The translations under genes and the position numbers were made by a program. DNA of 64,000 bases from Acholeplasmatales bacterium. Its GTDB lineage: Bacteria > Bacillota_I > Bacilli_A > Acholeplasmatales > Anaeroplasmataceae. This document shows positions 54,409-62,244 of this stretch, piece after piece (position 1 is the first letter of the stretch; the number at the start of each line of letters is the position of its first letter). The DNA lies in NCBI GenBank assembly GCA_900767915.1, contig CAAGAX010000066.1:16085-80084 (forward strand), read 5' to 3'. The notes below the pieces were generated by a model. It was not told the DNA's origin, did not search any database, and worked only from the letters and a program-made list of their open reading frames with translations.

Positions 54409-55194
54409 ATGAAAACAGTTTTAACTATTGCAGGCTCTGATTCAATTGGAGGAGCTGGTATACAGGCTGATATTAAAACAATAACAGCTCATAAGGTTTA
54501 CGCAACAAGTGCTATCACTGCCTTAACTGCCCAAAATACTCTAGGTGTAACAGATATATTAAATGCTACTCCTTCATTTTTAGCCTCTGAGCTTGATGCG
54601 ATATTTACAGATATATATCCAGATGCAGTAAAAATAGGTATGGTAAGTGAAGCTAATCTTATTGAAGTAATTTATAATAAATTAAAGGAATATAATGCTA
54701 AAAATATCGTCTTAGACCCTGTAATGGTTGCTACAAGTGGAGCTCATTTATTAAATGATAATGCAATTGAAATATTAATTAATAAGCTTTTACCCTTAGC
54801 TACTATTATTACACCTAATATTCCTGAAGCTATGGTTTTATCAAATATGGAAATTAATAATAAAGCTGATATGGAAAAGGCTATTTTAAAAATAAGAAGA
54901 CTTACAAATGCATCTATTTTACTAAAGGGTGGACATTCTGTTAACGATAGTAATGATTTATTATTATATAATGATGAACTTATTTGGTTTAATGGAGAAA
55001 AAATAAATAATCCAAATACTCATGGAACCGGCTGTACACTTTCAAGTGCGATAGCTTCTAATTTAGCATTAGGATATTCAATTAAAGATTCAATTAAAAA
55101 TGCTAAGGATTACATTAGTGAATGCTTAAAGGCAATGCTTAATTTAGGAAAGGGAAGTGGGCCATTAGATCATATGGCTCCATATAGAAAATAA
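54409..55194 (+). CDS. thiD: Hydroxymethylpyrimidine (phosphate) kinase
   Basis: Phosphorylates HMP twice to HMP pyrophosphate, the ThiE substrate. 261 residues. Ribokinase family motifs: TIAGSDSIGGAGIQADIKT, ALTAQNTLGV, DPVMVATSGAHLL, and the anion hole GTGCTLSSAIA. GGTGAAGTAAAA precedes the ATG at 54409 (an upstream in-frame ATG overlaps the thiE end). Its stop overlaps the tenA start by one base. Confidence 0.96.
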   Translation: MKTVLTIAGSDSIGGAGIQADIKTITAHKVYATSAITALTAQNTLGVTDILNATPSFLASELDAIFTDIYPDAVKIGMVSEANLIEVIYNKLKEYNAKNIVLDPVMVATSGAHLLNDNAIEILINKLLPLATIITPNIPEAMVLSNMEINNKADMEKAILKIRRLTNASILLKGGHSVNDSNDLLLYNDELIWFNGEKINNPNTHGTGCTLSSAIASNLALGYSIKDSIKNAKDYISECLKAMLNLGKGSGPLDHMAPYRK

Positions 55195-55841
55195 TGTTTA
55201 TAGATGATATGATTAATGACTCCATCCCATTATGGGATAGGGCATCAAATTTAAAATATGTTATAGATTTATATCAAGGAACATTAACTGAAGAAGCATT
55301 ATTAGATTATATTATTGAGGATTCAATTTATTTATTCTATTATGCTAAGATCTTTGCTTATGCAATAACAAATTGTGAAAATATAAGTGAAATTAAATTT
55401 TTTTATTCAATGATGGGCTTTGTTAATGAAAATGAAGTCAATTTAAGAAATAATATTTTAATTAGAAATAATATTAATCCAAATGATATTATTAATTACA
55501 AACCAAAGGAAATCAATCAAAAATATATAAATCATTTACTACATTATGCTAAAAATGGAAATATTAAAGAAATTACAGCTTCATTATTACCATGTATCCT
55601 AAGCTATAATTATATATTTAATAAGCTTAAAAATAAGCATGCAAAAATAGATACAAAATATGATGAATTGACTAATGAATATTTAGACATTGATTATGAA
55701 AAAGGCTGTAAACAATGGATTGATTTTTCAAATCAATATTATGAAAAAATATCAAATGAAGAAAAAGAAAAATGTTTAAAAATATTTCATACTTCAAGTG
55801 AACTTGAATTAGAATTTTGGGAAATGTTTGAGGAAAAGTAA
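55194..55841 (+). CDS. tenA: TenA-family thiaminase II / aminopyrimidine aminohydrolase
   Basis: Salvages HMP from degraded thiamine by hydrolysing aminomethyl- or formylaminopyrimidines. 215 residues, helical. The catalytic cysteine is preserved in ASLLPCILSYNYI, and the C-terminal EEK helix and YLFYYAKIFAYAI are typical. The sequence is divergent. Coupled to thiD by TAATG. Its role fits the salvage-only thiamine pathway here. Confidence 0.85.
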   Translation: MFIDDMINDSIPLWDRASNLKYVIDLYQGTLTEEALLDYIIEDSIYLFYYAKIFAYAITNCENISEIKFFYSMMGFVNENEVNLRNNILIRNNINPNDIINYKPKEINQKYINHLLHYAKNGNIKEITASLLPCILSYNYIFNKLKNKHAKIDTKYDELTNEYLDIDYEKGCKQWIDFSNQYYEKISNEEKEKCLKIFHTSSELELEFWEMFEEK

Positions 55842-55842
55842 A

Positions 55843-56460
55843 ATGGAAAATAAAATAAATTTAAAAGTTTTTGTAGAAATAGGAATATTAGCTGCTATAG
55901 CTTTTATTCTACATTTATTAGAAAAGGCTCTATTTAATGGTATTTGGGTAAATGGAGGAGGAATTGCTATATCTATTTTACCAATTATCATTTTATGCTT
56001 TAGAAGAGGCCCTTTAGCTGGATTTATTTGCTCATTAATTGTTATGGCAATATCATTTTTAGGAGGAATATATTCTATTGCAGACGTTTGGTATAAGGTT
56101 TTATTTCAAATTTTATTAGATTATGTTTTAGCTACTCCTTTACTTGCAACAGCAGGCTTATTATATGTACCATTTAAAAGGGCTAATACTAAAAATAAAA
56201 AGTACCTATGCTTAGCTTTAGGAGTAATAGTTGCGTCTTTATTTCAATTTATAGCTTATTTTTTATCAGGAGTACTTTTCTGGCCAACTCCTGCTGAAGG
56301 ATGGAATGTACCTGCAGGTGCTATTTATTCTTTACTATATAATGGATCATATTGTTTACCAACAATTGTTGTTTGTGTTATAATAATATTATTAATCTAT
56401 AAAAAGGCTCCTCAATTAATCGAGCCAGAACTTAAGGTGGTTAAAAATGAAGAAGAATAA
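55843..56460 (+). CDS. thiT: Thiamine ECF transporter substrate-binding protein ThiT
   Basis: Membrane S-component importing thiamine through a shared ECF module not in the window. 205 residues with five or six hydrophobic segments. Typical ThiT blocks: WVNGGGIAISILPIIILCFRRGPLAGF and AYFLSGVLFWPTPAEGWNVPAGAIYSLLYNGSY. GAGGAAAAG precedes the ATG at 55843; an upstream ATG at 55828 overlaps tenA. Riboswitch context supports thiamine as substrate. Confidence 0.9.
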   Translation: MENKINLKVFVEIGILAAIAFILHLLEKALFNGIWVNGGGIAISILPIIILCFRRGPLAGFICSLIVMAISFLGGIYSIADVWYKVLFQILLDYVLATPLLATAGLLYVPFKRANTKNKKYLCLALGVIVASLFQFIAYFLSGVLFWPTPAEGWNVPAGAIYSLLYNGSYCLPTIVVCVIIILLIYKKAPQLIEPELKVVKNEEE

Positions 56461-56866
56461 GATAAGAGCTATATTATTAACTAGCTTATCATTTATTGGA
56501 ATGATATGCTCTTTAATATTTTATATAAAAAGTATAAAGGTTAATGACTATAAAGAATATGGAGTTAGTTATTCTTGTAATTATGATTTTGTAGTAATAT
56601 TTCTAGTATTTCTAATAATATTTATATTTGGAGTTTATGAATTATATAATGCTATTAAAAATAATGAATGTAAAGATTATAGCTTTTTAGTTACAACTTT
56701 AGTTTTAGCTTTATGTGCTAGCTATCCTTTATCAGTATTTTTTACAGCTTTAAGCGATGGTAATTTCGACTATAGCTCAAATCAAATCTATTTATATATA
56801 GGAGTCTTATCACTTCTTGCATTAATAGCTTGTTTTATTTATAATAAAATTAAAAGTAAAAAATAG
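56447..56866 (+). CDS. Membrane protein at the end of the thiamine operon
   Basis: 139 residues with four hydrophobic segments and no recognised motif. It overlaps thiT by 14 bases, and GGTGGTTAAAA lies before the ATG, so it is translated with the operon. Whether it relates to thiamine is unknown. A terminator follows. Confidence 0.55.
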   Translation: MKKNKIRAILLTSLSFIGMICSLIFYIKSIKVNDYKEYGVSYSCNYDFVVIFLVFLIIFIFGVYELYNAIKNNECKDYSFLVTTLVLALCASYPLSVFFTALSDGNFDYSSNQIYLYIGVLSLLALIACFIYNKIKSKK

Positions 56867-56900
56867 TTTCAAAATATAACAAAAAAAAATACATGTAATT

Positions 56901-56924
56901 ATGGAGCCTTTGGCTCCATTTTTA
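56901..56924 (+). terminator. Terminator of the thiamine operon
   Basis: ATGGAGCC and GGCTCCAT form a stem around TTT, followed by T residues. Confidence 0.93.
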
Positions 56925-56927
56925 TTA

Positions 56928-57043
56928 GTATGACGGACATGTCATAAATCTAGTATGAAAATCCCAAGAGGCGTAGTTGTCGAGAACTCGATAGCGACTT
57001 GCAAAACGTAAACCGATAACGGAGCGAAAGAAGCAATGTAAGT
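56928..57043 (+). mobile_element. 5' remnant of a second group II intron
   Basis: Beginning four bases after the terminator T tract, GTATGACGGACATGTCATAAATCT...TGAAAATCCC aligns with the start of the intron remnant at 5440 (GTGTGCCGGGAATGGCG..TAATCT..TGAAAGTCT). About 115 bases of domain I remain, with GTCGAGAACTCGATAGCGAC hairpin sequence, before the ISL3 end. The rest of the intron is not found. Placement after a terminator again suits group IIC behaviour. Confidence 0.6.
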
Positions 57044-57758
57044 GTCAAATTGGTTCTTTCCACGATTAGTTGACAAAATCTACATTTTAATATATAAAAA
57101 ATTATATATTAATGTGGTTTATTTTAATAGTTAATAAAATAGTTGGTTTAAATCCTCGTCTTGTAACTGATGATATTCAACTTGTTAATGGTATTTATTT
57201 AGCCTCATGTCATTTTAAAAAAAATACAGTATGTTGTCCTACCTATGGTAAAAAGACAACTAGTATTCATTCTGTTTATCATTCTAAGTTTTACGATTTG
57301 CCAATACAAAAAATACCTGTACTTATTGAACTAGAAAGAAAAAAAATATAATTCCACAATTCCAATTAGATGAAATCATTGAAAAATATCCTAAAATTGG
57401 ATCCATACTTAAGATCAATTCATCATTTAAAAATTTAATATTAGGAAAAGATAGTACTAAACTAGATGAGTGGATTTCTAATGCTAAAGAAGCTAATATT
57501 GATTTAATAAATTCCTATATTGATGTTTTATTAAAAGAAAAAGATGCCGTTATTAATGCAATTGATATGGCAAATAATAACGGCATTGCTGAAGGAAAAG
57601 TTAATTTAATTAAATTGATAAAAAGAGTAATGTTTGGAAGATGTAAATTTGAGACTTTAAAAACTAAAATAATATTACATGAATTTGAATTCGAAATTGT
57701 GTAATAGCATTTTTTAAAGAGAAATCTATCAACTAATCGTGGAAAGAACCTATTTGAC
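57044..57758 (+). mobile_element. Internally deleted ISL3-family element with intact ends
   Basis: Terminal inverted repeats of 30 bases with one mismatch: left 57044-57073, right 57729-57758, both containing GGTTCTTTCCACGATTAGTTGA. The element is only 715 bp; full ISL3 elements are usually about twice this. I see no clear target duplication. A third copy of this end lies at 60810. Confidence 0.82.
57112..57704 (+). pseudogene. ISL3 transposase, central part deleted
   Basis: The N-terminal part (57112-57351) carries the ISL3 zinc-binding start: ATTGLNPRLV-type IVGLNPRLVTDD, CCPTYGKKTTSIHSVYHSKFYDLPIQKIPV, where one of the CxxC cysteines is Tyr. After a frame change at the A run near 57348, the C-terminal end (57351-57704) reads through AIDMANNNGIAEGKVNLIKLIKRVMFGRCKFETLK, typical of ISL3. 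The catalytic middle is missing. Confidence 0.82.
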
Positions 57759-57844
57759 TCTTGCATTAGACTCAAATAATTTGATAAATGTTCCATTAAA
57801 TGATTAGCTAAACGACATTTATTTACTGTGTTTAGATCAATCAT
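57759..57844 (-). pseudogene. Start of an IS66 TnpB, cut off by the ISL3 element
   Basis: The ATG at 57844 overlaps the TnpA remnant stop (ATGA). MIDLNTVNKCRLANHL resembles the TnpB start seen at 61313 (MIDITNVNKIYLF). Only about 29 codons remain before the ISL3 right end. Confidence 0.5.
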
Positions 57845-58128
57845 AGATTCTTTAATGACCTAACTACATGGATTAATAAATCTTCATTATAATTTTTATC
57901 CAATTCCGTTTCTATTCCAGAAATAGAAATTTTAATGGGATTAGAACTACATAATTTAGGTATAACATCTACAACATCTAAAGAAGGGGAAGAATATTTC
58001 TTTAATCACTTTTTGAATCCTATAGTAGAGACCTCAAGATTTTTAACATAAGCTTCAATCGATGGTCTATTTTCCATCGATAGGTAATTATTTACACATT
58101 CTAACTTATACTCCAATTCATATCGCAT
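57841..58128 (-). pseudogene. IS66 TnpA-like remnant with one in-frame TGA
   Basis: 96 codons in one frame. It begins MRYELEYKLECVNNYLSMENRPSIEAYVKN after GGAGGTAATAACAA. A TGA at 58008-58006 lies at FKK*LKKY, where the intact copy at 60936 has FYQWLMKY, so it replaces a conserved tryptophan. The tail PIKISISGIETELDKNYNEDLLIHVVRSLK matches the C-terminal TnpA pattern. Inactive as read with the standard code. Confidence 0.65.
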
Positions 58129-58235
58129 TTGTTATTACCTCCTATAACCTTTGTAATGATTATATGAGATATGGATAGAAATTGAAATCCGTGCTTATAT
58201 TTGTGTTTACTTTCTACTTTACAGGGTATATTTTA

Positions 58236-58264
58236 ATGACAAATATATCTAAAAGTGATACAAT
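58236..58264 (+). promoter_or_regulatory. Promoter of the protease-toxin cassette
   Basis: ATGACA (58236-58241), 17-base spacer, TACAAT (58259-58264), about 38 bases before the TTG start. Confidence 0.5.
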
Positions 58265-58302
58265 ATATTTATTATGTTTTAAAGAATTGTGGTGAGATAA
58301 AT

Positions 58303-59001
58303 TTGAGGAAATATAAGATACTTTCGGTAGTGTCGATTGTTTTAAATGTTATTTTAATAACTTGTGCCTTGTTATATGTATTTGTTTTCAAAATCGACGC
58401 TAAAAAGATATATAACAATTCAATTCAAAGTATTGTAGAAGTAAAAGCAGTTACTGAAGGAATAGGTGAATCCTATGGCACGGGTGAAATCATTAAAAGT
58501 GATGGAACTATCGTAACCAATGCTCACGTAGTAACCTATGCAAGATTAGGTACTACTAATGAATTTAAAGAATTATATATTAGATTTGCTAGCGAAGAAG
58601 ATTATAGAGAAGTAAGGCTTGTAAAGTATGACGCAAATATAGATTTAGCAGTTCTTAAATTAGATGGTATTAAAGTAAAATCATTAAAGACAGGTAATAG
58701 TGATAGTCTAAAATCGGGCGATAAAGTGTATGCTATAGGTAATACATCTAATAAAGGTATAGGTATAAGCGAAGGAATTATTTCTATAGCATTTGTAAAT
58801 ATCTTTTATGAAGATATATCAAGAGAAGTAATTCAATGTGATTTAACTATAGCTCAAGGTAATAGTGGCGGACCTTTATTGAATGAAAAAGGTAAGCTCG
58901 TAGGTATTACCACATTTAGAATTAAAGATAATTCAGGAAATGTAATTTATGGAATTGTATATTGTATTCCAATTAACATAGTCCTTGATTATATAAAATA
59001 A
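58303..59001 (+). CDS. Membrane-anchored trypsin-like serine protease (HtrA/S1C type)
   Basis: 232 residues: N-terminal membrane helix (about 5-32), then a chymotrypsin-fold protease that should face outside. The triad is complete: His in GTIVTNAHVV, Asp in ANIDLAVLKL, Ser in AQGNSGGPLLN. It lacks a PDZ domain, unlike full HtrA. The TTG at 58303 follows GGTGAG by six bases; an upstream ATG at 58255 would bury that site. The next gene, a secreted toxin-like protein, starts 18 bases later, so the protease may process or regulate it. Confidence 0.85.
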   Translation: MRKYKILSVVSIVLNVILITCALLYVFVFKIDAKKIYNNSIQSIVEVKAVTEGIGESYGTGEIIKSDGTIVTNAHVVTYARLGTTNEFKELYIRFASEEDYREVRLVKYDANIDLAVLKLDGIKVKSLKTGNSDSLKSGDKVYAIGNTSNKGIGISEGIISIAFVNIFYEDISREVIQCDLTIAQGNSGGPLLNEKGKLVGITTFRIKDNSGNVIYGIVYCIPINIVLDYIK

Positions 59002-59019
59002 AATTTTAGGAGGTTTTTT

Positions 59020-60240
59020 TTGGGTAAGAAGAAAATTTTAACTTTTTTAACAAGTATAACACTTGTGTTGATTTTAGTGATTGTTGGTGCACTAAACCAT
59101 AATGCTACAGCAAATGGAGCATTAACAAGATCTGTAGAATTAAAATCTGAAATTATTTCTAATGAAAGTTGTTTAAACGAATTTGATGATTATTTAATTG
59201 AAGTTAATGATGAGTTTGCTTATTTTACAGGTTATAGCACTTTTGTTTTTGATTAGGTATACGATATTTATTATAATGAGGACGGAGAAGAATTTTTTAA
59301 TTTTGATTATTATTATGGACAAGAGGTAACACTTAAGTATTATTGTGAATTCGATATTAAATATGGCATCATTTCTTTAACAATTGATGATGCTAACGAA
59401 GAAAATAGTATTATATTAGATACAATATATGGTGCCTTAATAATGGATGAGAATGAACAATTTGATGTTCTATTTCAAGTTGATGAAAGTGGTACTGATG
59501 AAGATGAGGATGGATATGTATTATTAAGTGAAATACAAGAAGTAGGATTAATTGAAAATTTAGGATTTTGGTCTGCAATAAAAAAAGTTTGGAATACAAC
59601 GGCTGGTAAAATAGGAACTATTGTAACAGTTGCTGCATGTTCTGTGGTTGGTGTTGTCTGTGCAGTTGTTCCAGGTGGACAATTAGTCACAGCAGCAGCT
59701 ATTGGTGCTATTGTTGGTTTAGTTAGTGGAGCGTTTACTGCAGGAATTGCAACCTATATAGAGGAAGGAGTAGTAGATTGGGAGGCCGTATTAAGTTATG
59801 CTGGCGTTGGTGGTGTGGTTGGTTGTGTAACTGCTGTTGCATCCTATAAAATTACTACGGCAATAAGGGAGCTGTTTCCTAGGTCTAATCCTAGCGAAAC
59901 AGTAAAAGCCTTTAATTCGAATAAAGCGTTTAAGAATGAGTATGGAAAAGCGTCTAACTATGTTGAAAATGGAGAGTGGCATCATATTGTTGAACAACAA
60001 ACTGTAGGGAAAGGTATTAATTCACCACAAAGTGTTTATAATACACAAAATACAGTTGCTATTCCTAAAGATTTACATGTAAAAATTTCAGGTTATTATT
60101 CATCGACTTATACACAGGGAATGACTGTTAGACAATATGTAAATACACTATCCTATGAACAACAATTTAGATTTGGCATGGAAGTTTTAACTAAATTTGC
60201 AACCGAAATGGGAATAACTCCATATTGGTTGGTTATATAA
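59020..60240 (+). pseudogene. Secreted nuclease-like toxin gene with in-frame amber codon
   Basis: A single 406-codon frame interrupted only by TAG at codon 79 (59254-59256). It begins with TTG after AGGAGG. The conceptual product has a signal peptide (about 1-32), an acidic beta-rich part (40-180), a glycine-rich hydrophobic stretch (about 200-248) and a C-terminal domain with GEWHHIVEQ (His321, His322), then SPQSVYNTQNTVAIPKDLHVKIS. The WHHIVEQ...LH arrangement is that of HNH/endonuclease VII-fold polymorphic toxin tips. The downstream part could alternatively start at an ATG at 59443, without a signal peptide. I cannot tell nonsense mutation from readthrough. Confidence 0.72.
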
Positions 60241-60241
60241 T

Positions 60242-60676
60242 ATGGTAAGAATTATGAAAAAATTTGAAGATAATAAATTAGAATTTATTAGATTAGTAAA
60301 AGAACTTGATAGTTATGATCGTGCTTCATCATTAATAAAAGATGATAATTATGATCCTAAAAAAACAGTTCTGATTGGAAAGAAAATACACAAGCTAGCA
60401 ATTCAATTAATTAATTATAATTTAGATGAATTTTTAGAGTTGTTAAATGATGATGAGTTATGTGTAAGTGAAATGTGTGCAGAATATGCTTATCCTATTT
60501 ATCCAAATAAATGTCTCTTAATAATGGAAAAATATATGAACTCGATTGAAAAAGACGTGGATAAAATAAAAATCAAGTCTAAGATAGAAGGATTAAAAAG
60601 AAATGATACATTTTTCACTATATTATTTAAGAAACTTTATAATGTAGAAAATCTAAATAGTCTTTGTAGAGAATGA
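60242..60676 (+). CDS. Likely immunity protein (DUF2019-like)
   Basis: 144 residues, helical, no signal peptide, so it stays in the cytosol. The segment LLNDDELCVSEMCAEYAYPIYPNKCLLIMEKY resembles the HEAT-like DUF2019 family, known next to polymorphic toxins. It starts one base after the toxin stop. A second ATG at 60254 (MKKFEDN) is possible; neither has a strong ribosome binding site. Position and family together suggest it neutralises the toxin above, but this is inferred. Confidence 0.62.
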   Translation: MVRIMKKFEDNKLEFIRLVKELDSYDRASSLIKDDNYDPKKTVLIGKKIHKLAIQLINYNLDEFLELLNDDELCVSEMCAEYAYPIYPNKCLLIMEKYMNSIEKDVDKIKIKSKIEGLKRNDTFFTILFKKLYNVENLNSLCRE

Positions 60677-60740
60677 TATATGATCTTGTGTTATACTCAT
60701 AAAGAGACTAATATAAAATTCAAATAAGCAAGCAAACTTT

Positions 60741-60773
60741 AAGGTTACTTTTCATAGGGTAGCCTTTTCTTTT
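60741..60773 (+). terminator. Terminator of the toxin cassette
   Basis: AAGGTTAC and GTAGCCTT pair (one G-T) around a loop, followed by TTCTTTT. Confidence 0.75.
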
Positions 60774-60809
60774 GCTCAAAAATAATGAAAGATGGTAAAC
60801 GTCGTAACC

Positions 60810-60859
60810 GTCAAATAGGTTCTTTCCACGATTAGTTAACAAAATCGTCATTTTAATAT
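60810..60859 (+). mobile_element. Solo end of a second ISL3 copy
   Basis: GTCAAATAGGTTCTTTCCACG and on to CATTTTAATAT matches the left end at 57044-57094 with few differences. Homology stops at 60859, where the IS66-type element begins, so the IS66 appears to have inserted into or replaced the rest. Confidence 0.72.
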
Positions 60860-60935
60860 GTTACCGTCTATGATACACATATAGAAAAAATCTTGGTGAT
60901 TATTATATCATTTATGTGAAAGGAAATTATATAGT

Positions 60936-61316
60936 ATGCCAAAATCAAGAATAGTAAGAACATCTGAAGAAATCTATAGTTATCTCGATAAATATTTTAA
61001 AAGCGGGATAAAAAGTCCAAAGAGATTCGCAATTAATAATAATCTTCCACCAACAACATTTTATCAATGGCTAATGAAATATAATGCTAGTTTAGTTTCG
61101 AAGGAACAAAAGCTTGATGAAAATCAAATTGTAAATACTGCAATAGTAAGGACTTCTCCTCCTGGGTTTTATGATATAACTACTGAAGCAACAGAATCAG
61201 TAATTAAAGAACCAAATGAAGTAAAGCCAATTAATAATATCAAATTATTGATAAATAATTACACATTAGAATTTGATGTATCAAACCTAAAATTAATATT
61301 AGAGGCATTAAAATGA
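60936..61316 (+). CDS. IS66 TnpA-like accessory protein
   Basis: 126 residues. N-terminal helix-turn-helix region (about 20-50: SPKRFAINNNLPPTTFYQWLMKY) and a C-terminal INNIKLLINNYTLEFDVSNLKLILEALK, the usual TnpA tail. Probably binds element ends. AAAGGAAATT lies upstream. The stop overlaps tnpB by four bases (ATGA), as is standard in IS66. Confidence 0.82.
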   Translation: MPKSRIVRTSEEIYSYLDKYFKSGIKSPKRFAINNNLPPTTFYQWLMKYNASLVSKEQKLDENQIVNTAIVRTSPPGFYDITTEATESVIKEPNEVKPINNIKLLINNYTLEFDVSNLKLILEALK

Positions 61317-61663
61317 TTGATATAACAAATGTAAATAAAATATATTTGTTTTCTGAATCAATTGATTTTAGATATGGGATAATTGGATTATCAGCCTTAA
61401 TTACCTCAAAATTTAGTAATACACAAGTTGAATATAATTCGTTATATTTATTTATAAATGAAAAGAGAAATCAAGTTAAAATAATAGAATTTGATAAAAC
61501 AGGTATTTGGCTTTATACAAAAAGGTTAAAGGATGGAAAATTTATGTATCCCTAAGCAAATGGAATACATGGAATAACAAAGGAAGAATTTAAAACGATA
61601 ATTGAGGGCTTGGATTTTTTTAAGAGAATTGAAGAAAAGAAATTCAAAAAAATAAGCATATAA
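61313..61663 (+). pseudogene. IS66 TnpB with in-frame TAA
   Basis: MIDITNVNKIYLFSESIDFRYGI is a TnpB start (compare the family IDLxxVxxVYLxxGxTDMRKxIDGL). A TAA at 61553-61555 follows KFMYP; the same frame then continues ANGIHGITKEEFKTIIEGLDFFKRI to 61663, matching the TnpB end. One substitution therefore splits it. Confidence 0.78.
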
Positions 61664-61718
61664 AATAGAGAAAAAATCTCTATTTTTTAAAAAAAGTCCG
61701 TATGATACTGACTTTTTA
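61663..61718 (+). terminator. Two tandem hairpin terminators inside the IS66 element
   Basis: AAATAGAGA/TCTCTATTTTTT (61663-61690) is followed by AAAAAGTC/GACTTTTT (about 61692-61718). They separate tnpA-tnpB from the next gene. Confidence 0.6.
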
Positions 61719-61761
61719 ATAATTTTATGGTATACGTTAATACCGTAAAACAGGTGATAAA

Positions 61762-62190
61762 ATGAAAAGAAAAATTGAGATTGAAGGATTAAAAATATTA
61801 GCAGTTAATGAAAGTAATGAACAAATAATAATAAAAGCTGTATCAGCAAATGATAGACCAAAATGTCCATTTTGTAATACAGTACAAACATCACCTCATT
61901 CTAGACATAAAAGATTAATTCAAGATTTACCAATTGATGGTAAAACAACCTATATTGAAATAGATAATAGAATGAATAAGTGTAAAAATCCAGATTGTGA
62001 ACATAATACATATACAGAAAACTTTGATTTTGTTGATAACAATTCAAAATCCACAAAAAGATTTGTGGATTATGTTTATAATTATGGAACAAAAATGTCA
62101 GCAAGAAAAGCTGAGAAAAAATTAAAAGCACAAGGCTTTAATATAGCAAAAACAGCAATAAATTGTATAGTACAAAAAAATGGTCAATAG
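61762..62190 (+). CDS. ISL3-like zinc-finger DNA-binding protein within the IS66 element
   Basis: 142 residues. Zinc-binding head CPFCNTVQTSPHSRHKRLIQDLPIDG, then CKNPDCEHNTYTENFDF, then a helical part (STKRFVDYVYNYGTKMSARKAEKKLKAQGFNIAKTAI) like the N-terminal DNA-binding half of ISL3 transposases. No catalytic domain is present. AGGTGATAAA lies before the ATG. It may be a captured regulator or end-binding accessory of this IS66 type, or a truncated ISL3 gene; its intact frame and own ribosome binding site favour the former. Confidence 0.65.
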   Translation: MKRKIEIEGLKILAVNESNEQIIIKAVSANDRPKCPFCNTVQTSPHSRHKRLIQDLPIDGKTTYIEIDNRMNKCKNPDCEHNTYTENFDFVDNNSKSTKRFVDYVYNYGTKMSARKAEKKLKAQGFNIAKTAINCIVQKNGQ

Positions 62191-62244
62191 ACCTTTTTTA
62201 ATGATGCACTTTCAACATAACACGGACTAGGAGGATAATATATT

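Noticed and set aside
57515..57844. 109-codon minus-strand frame across the ISL3 right end
   Set aside because: Only its first 29 or so codons are TnpB-like; the rest is antisense to the ISL3 transposase remnant.
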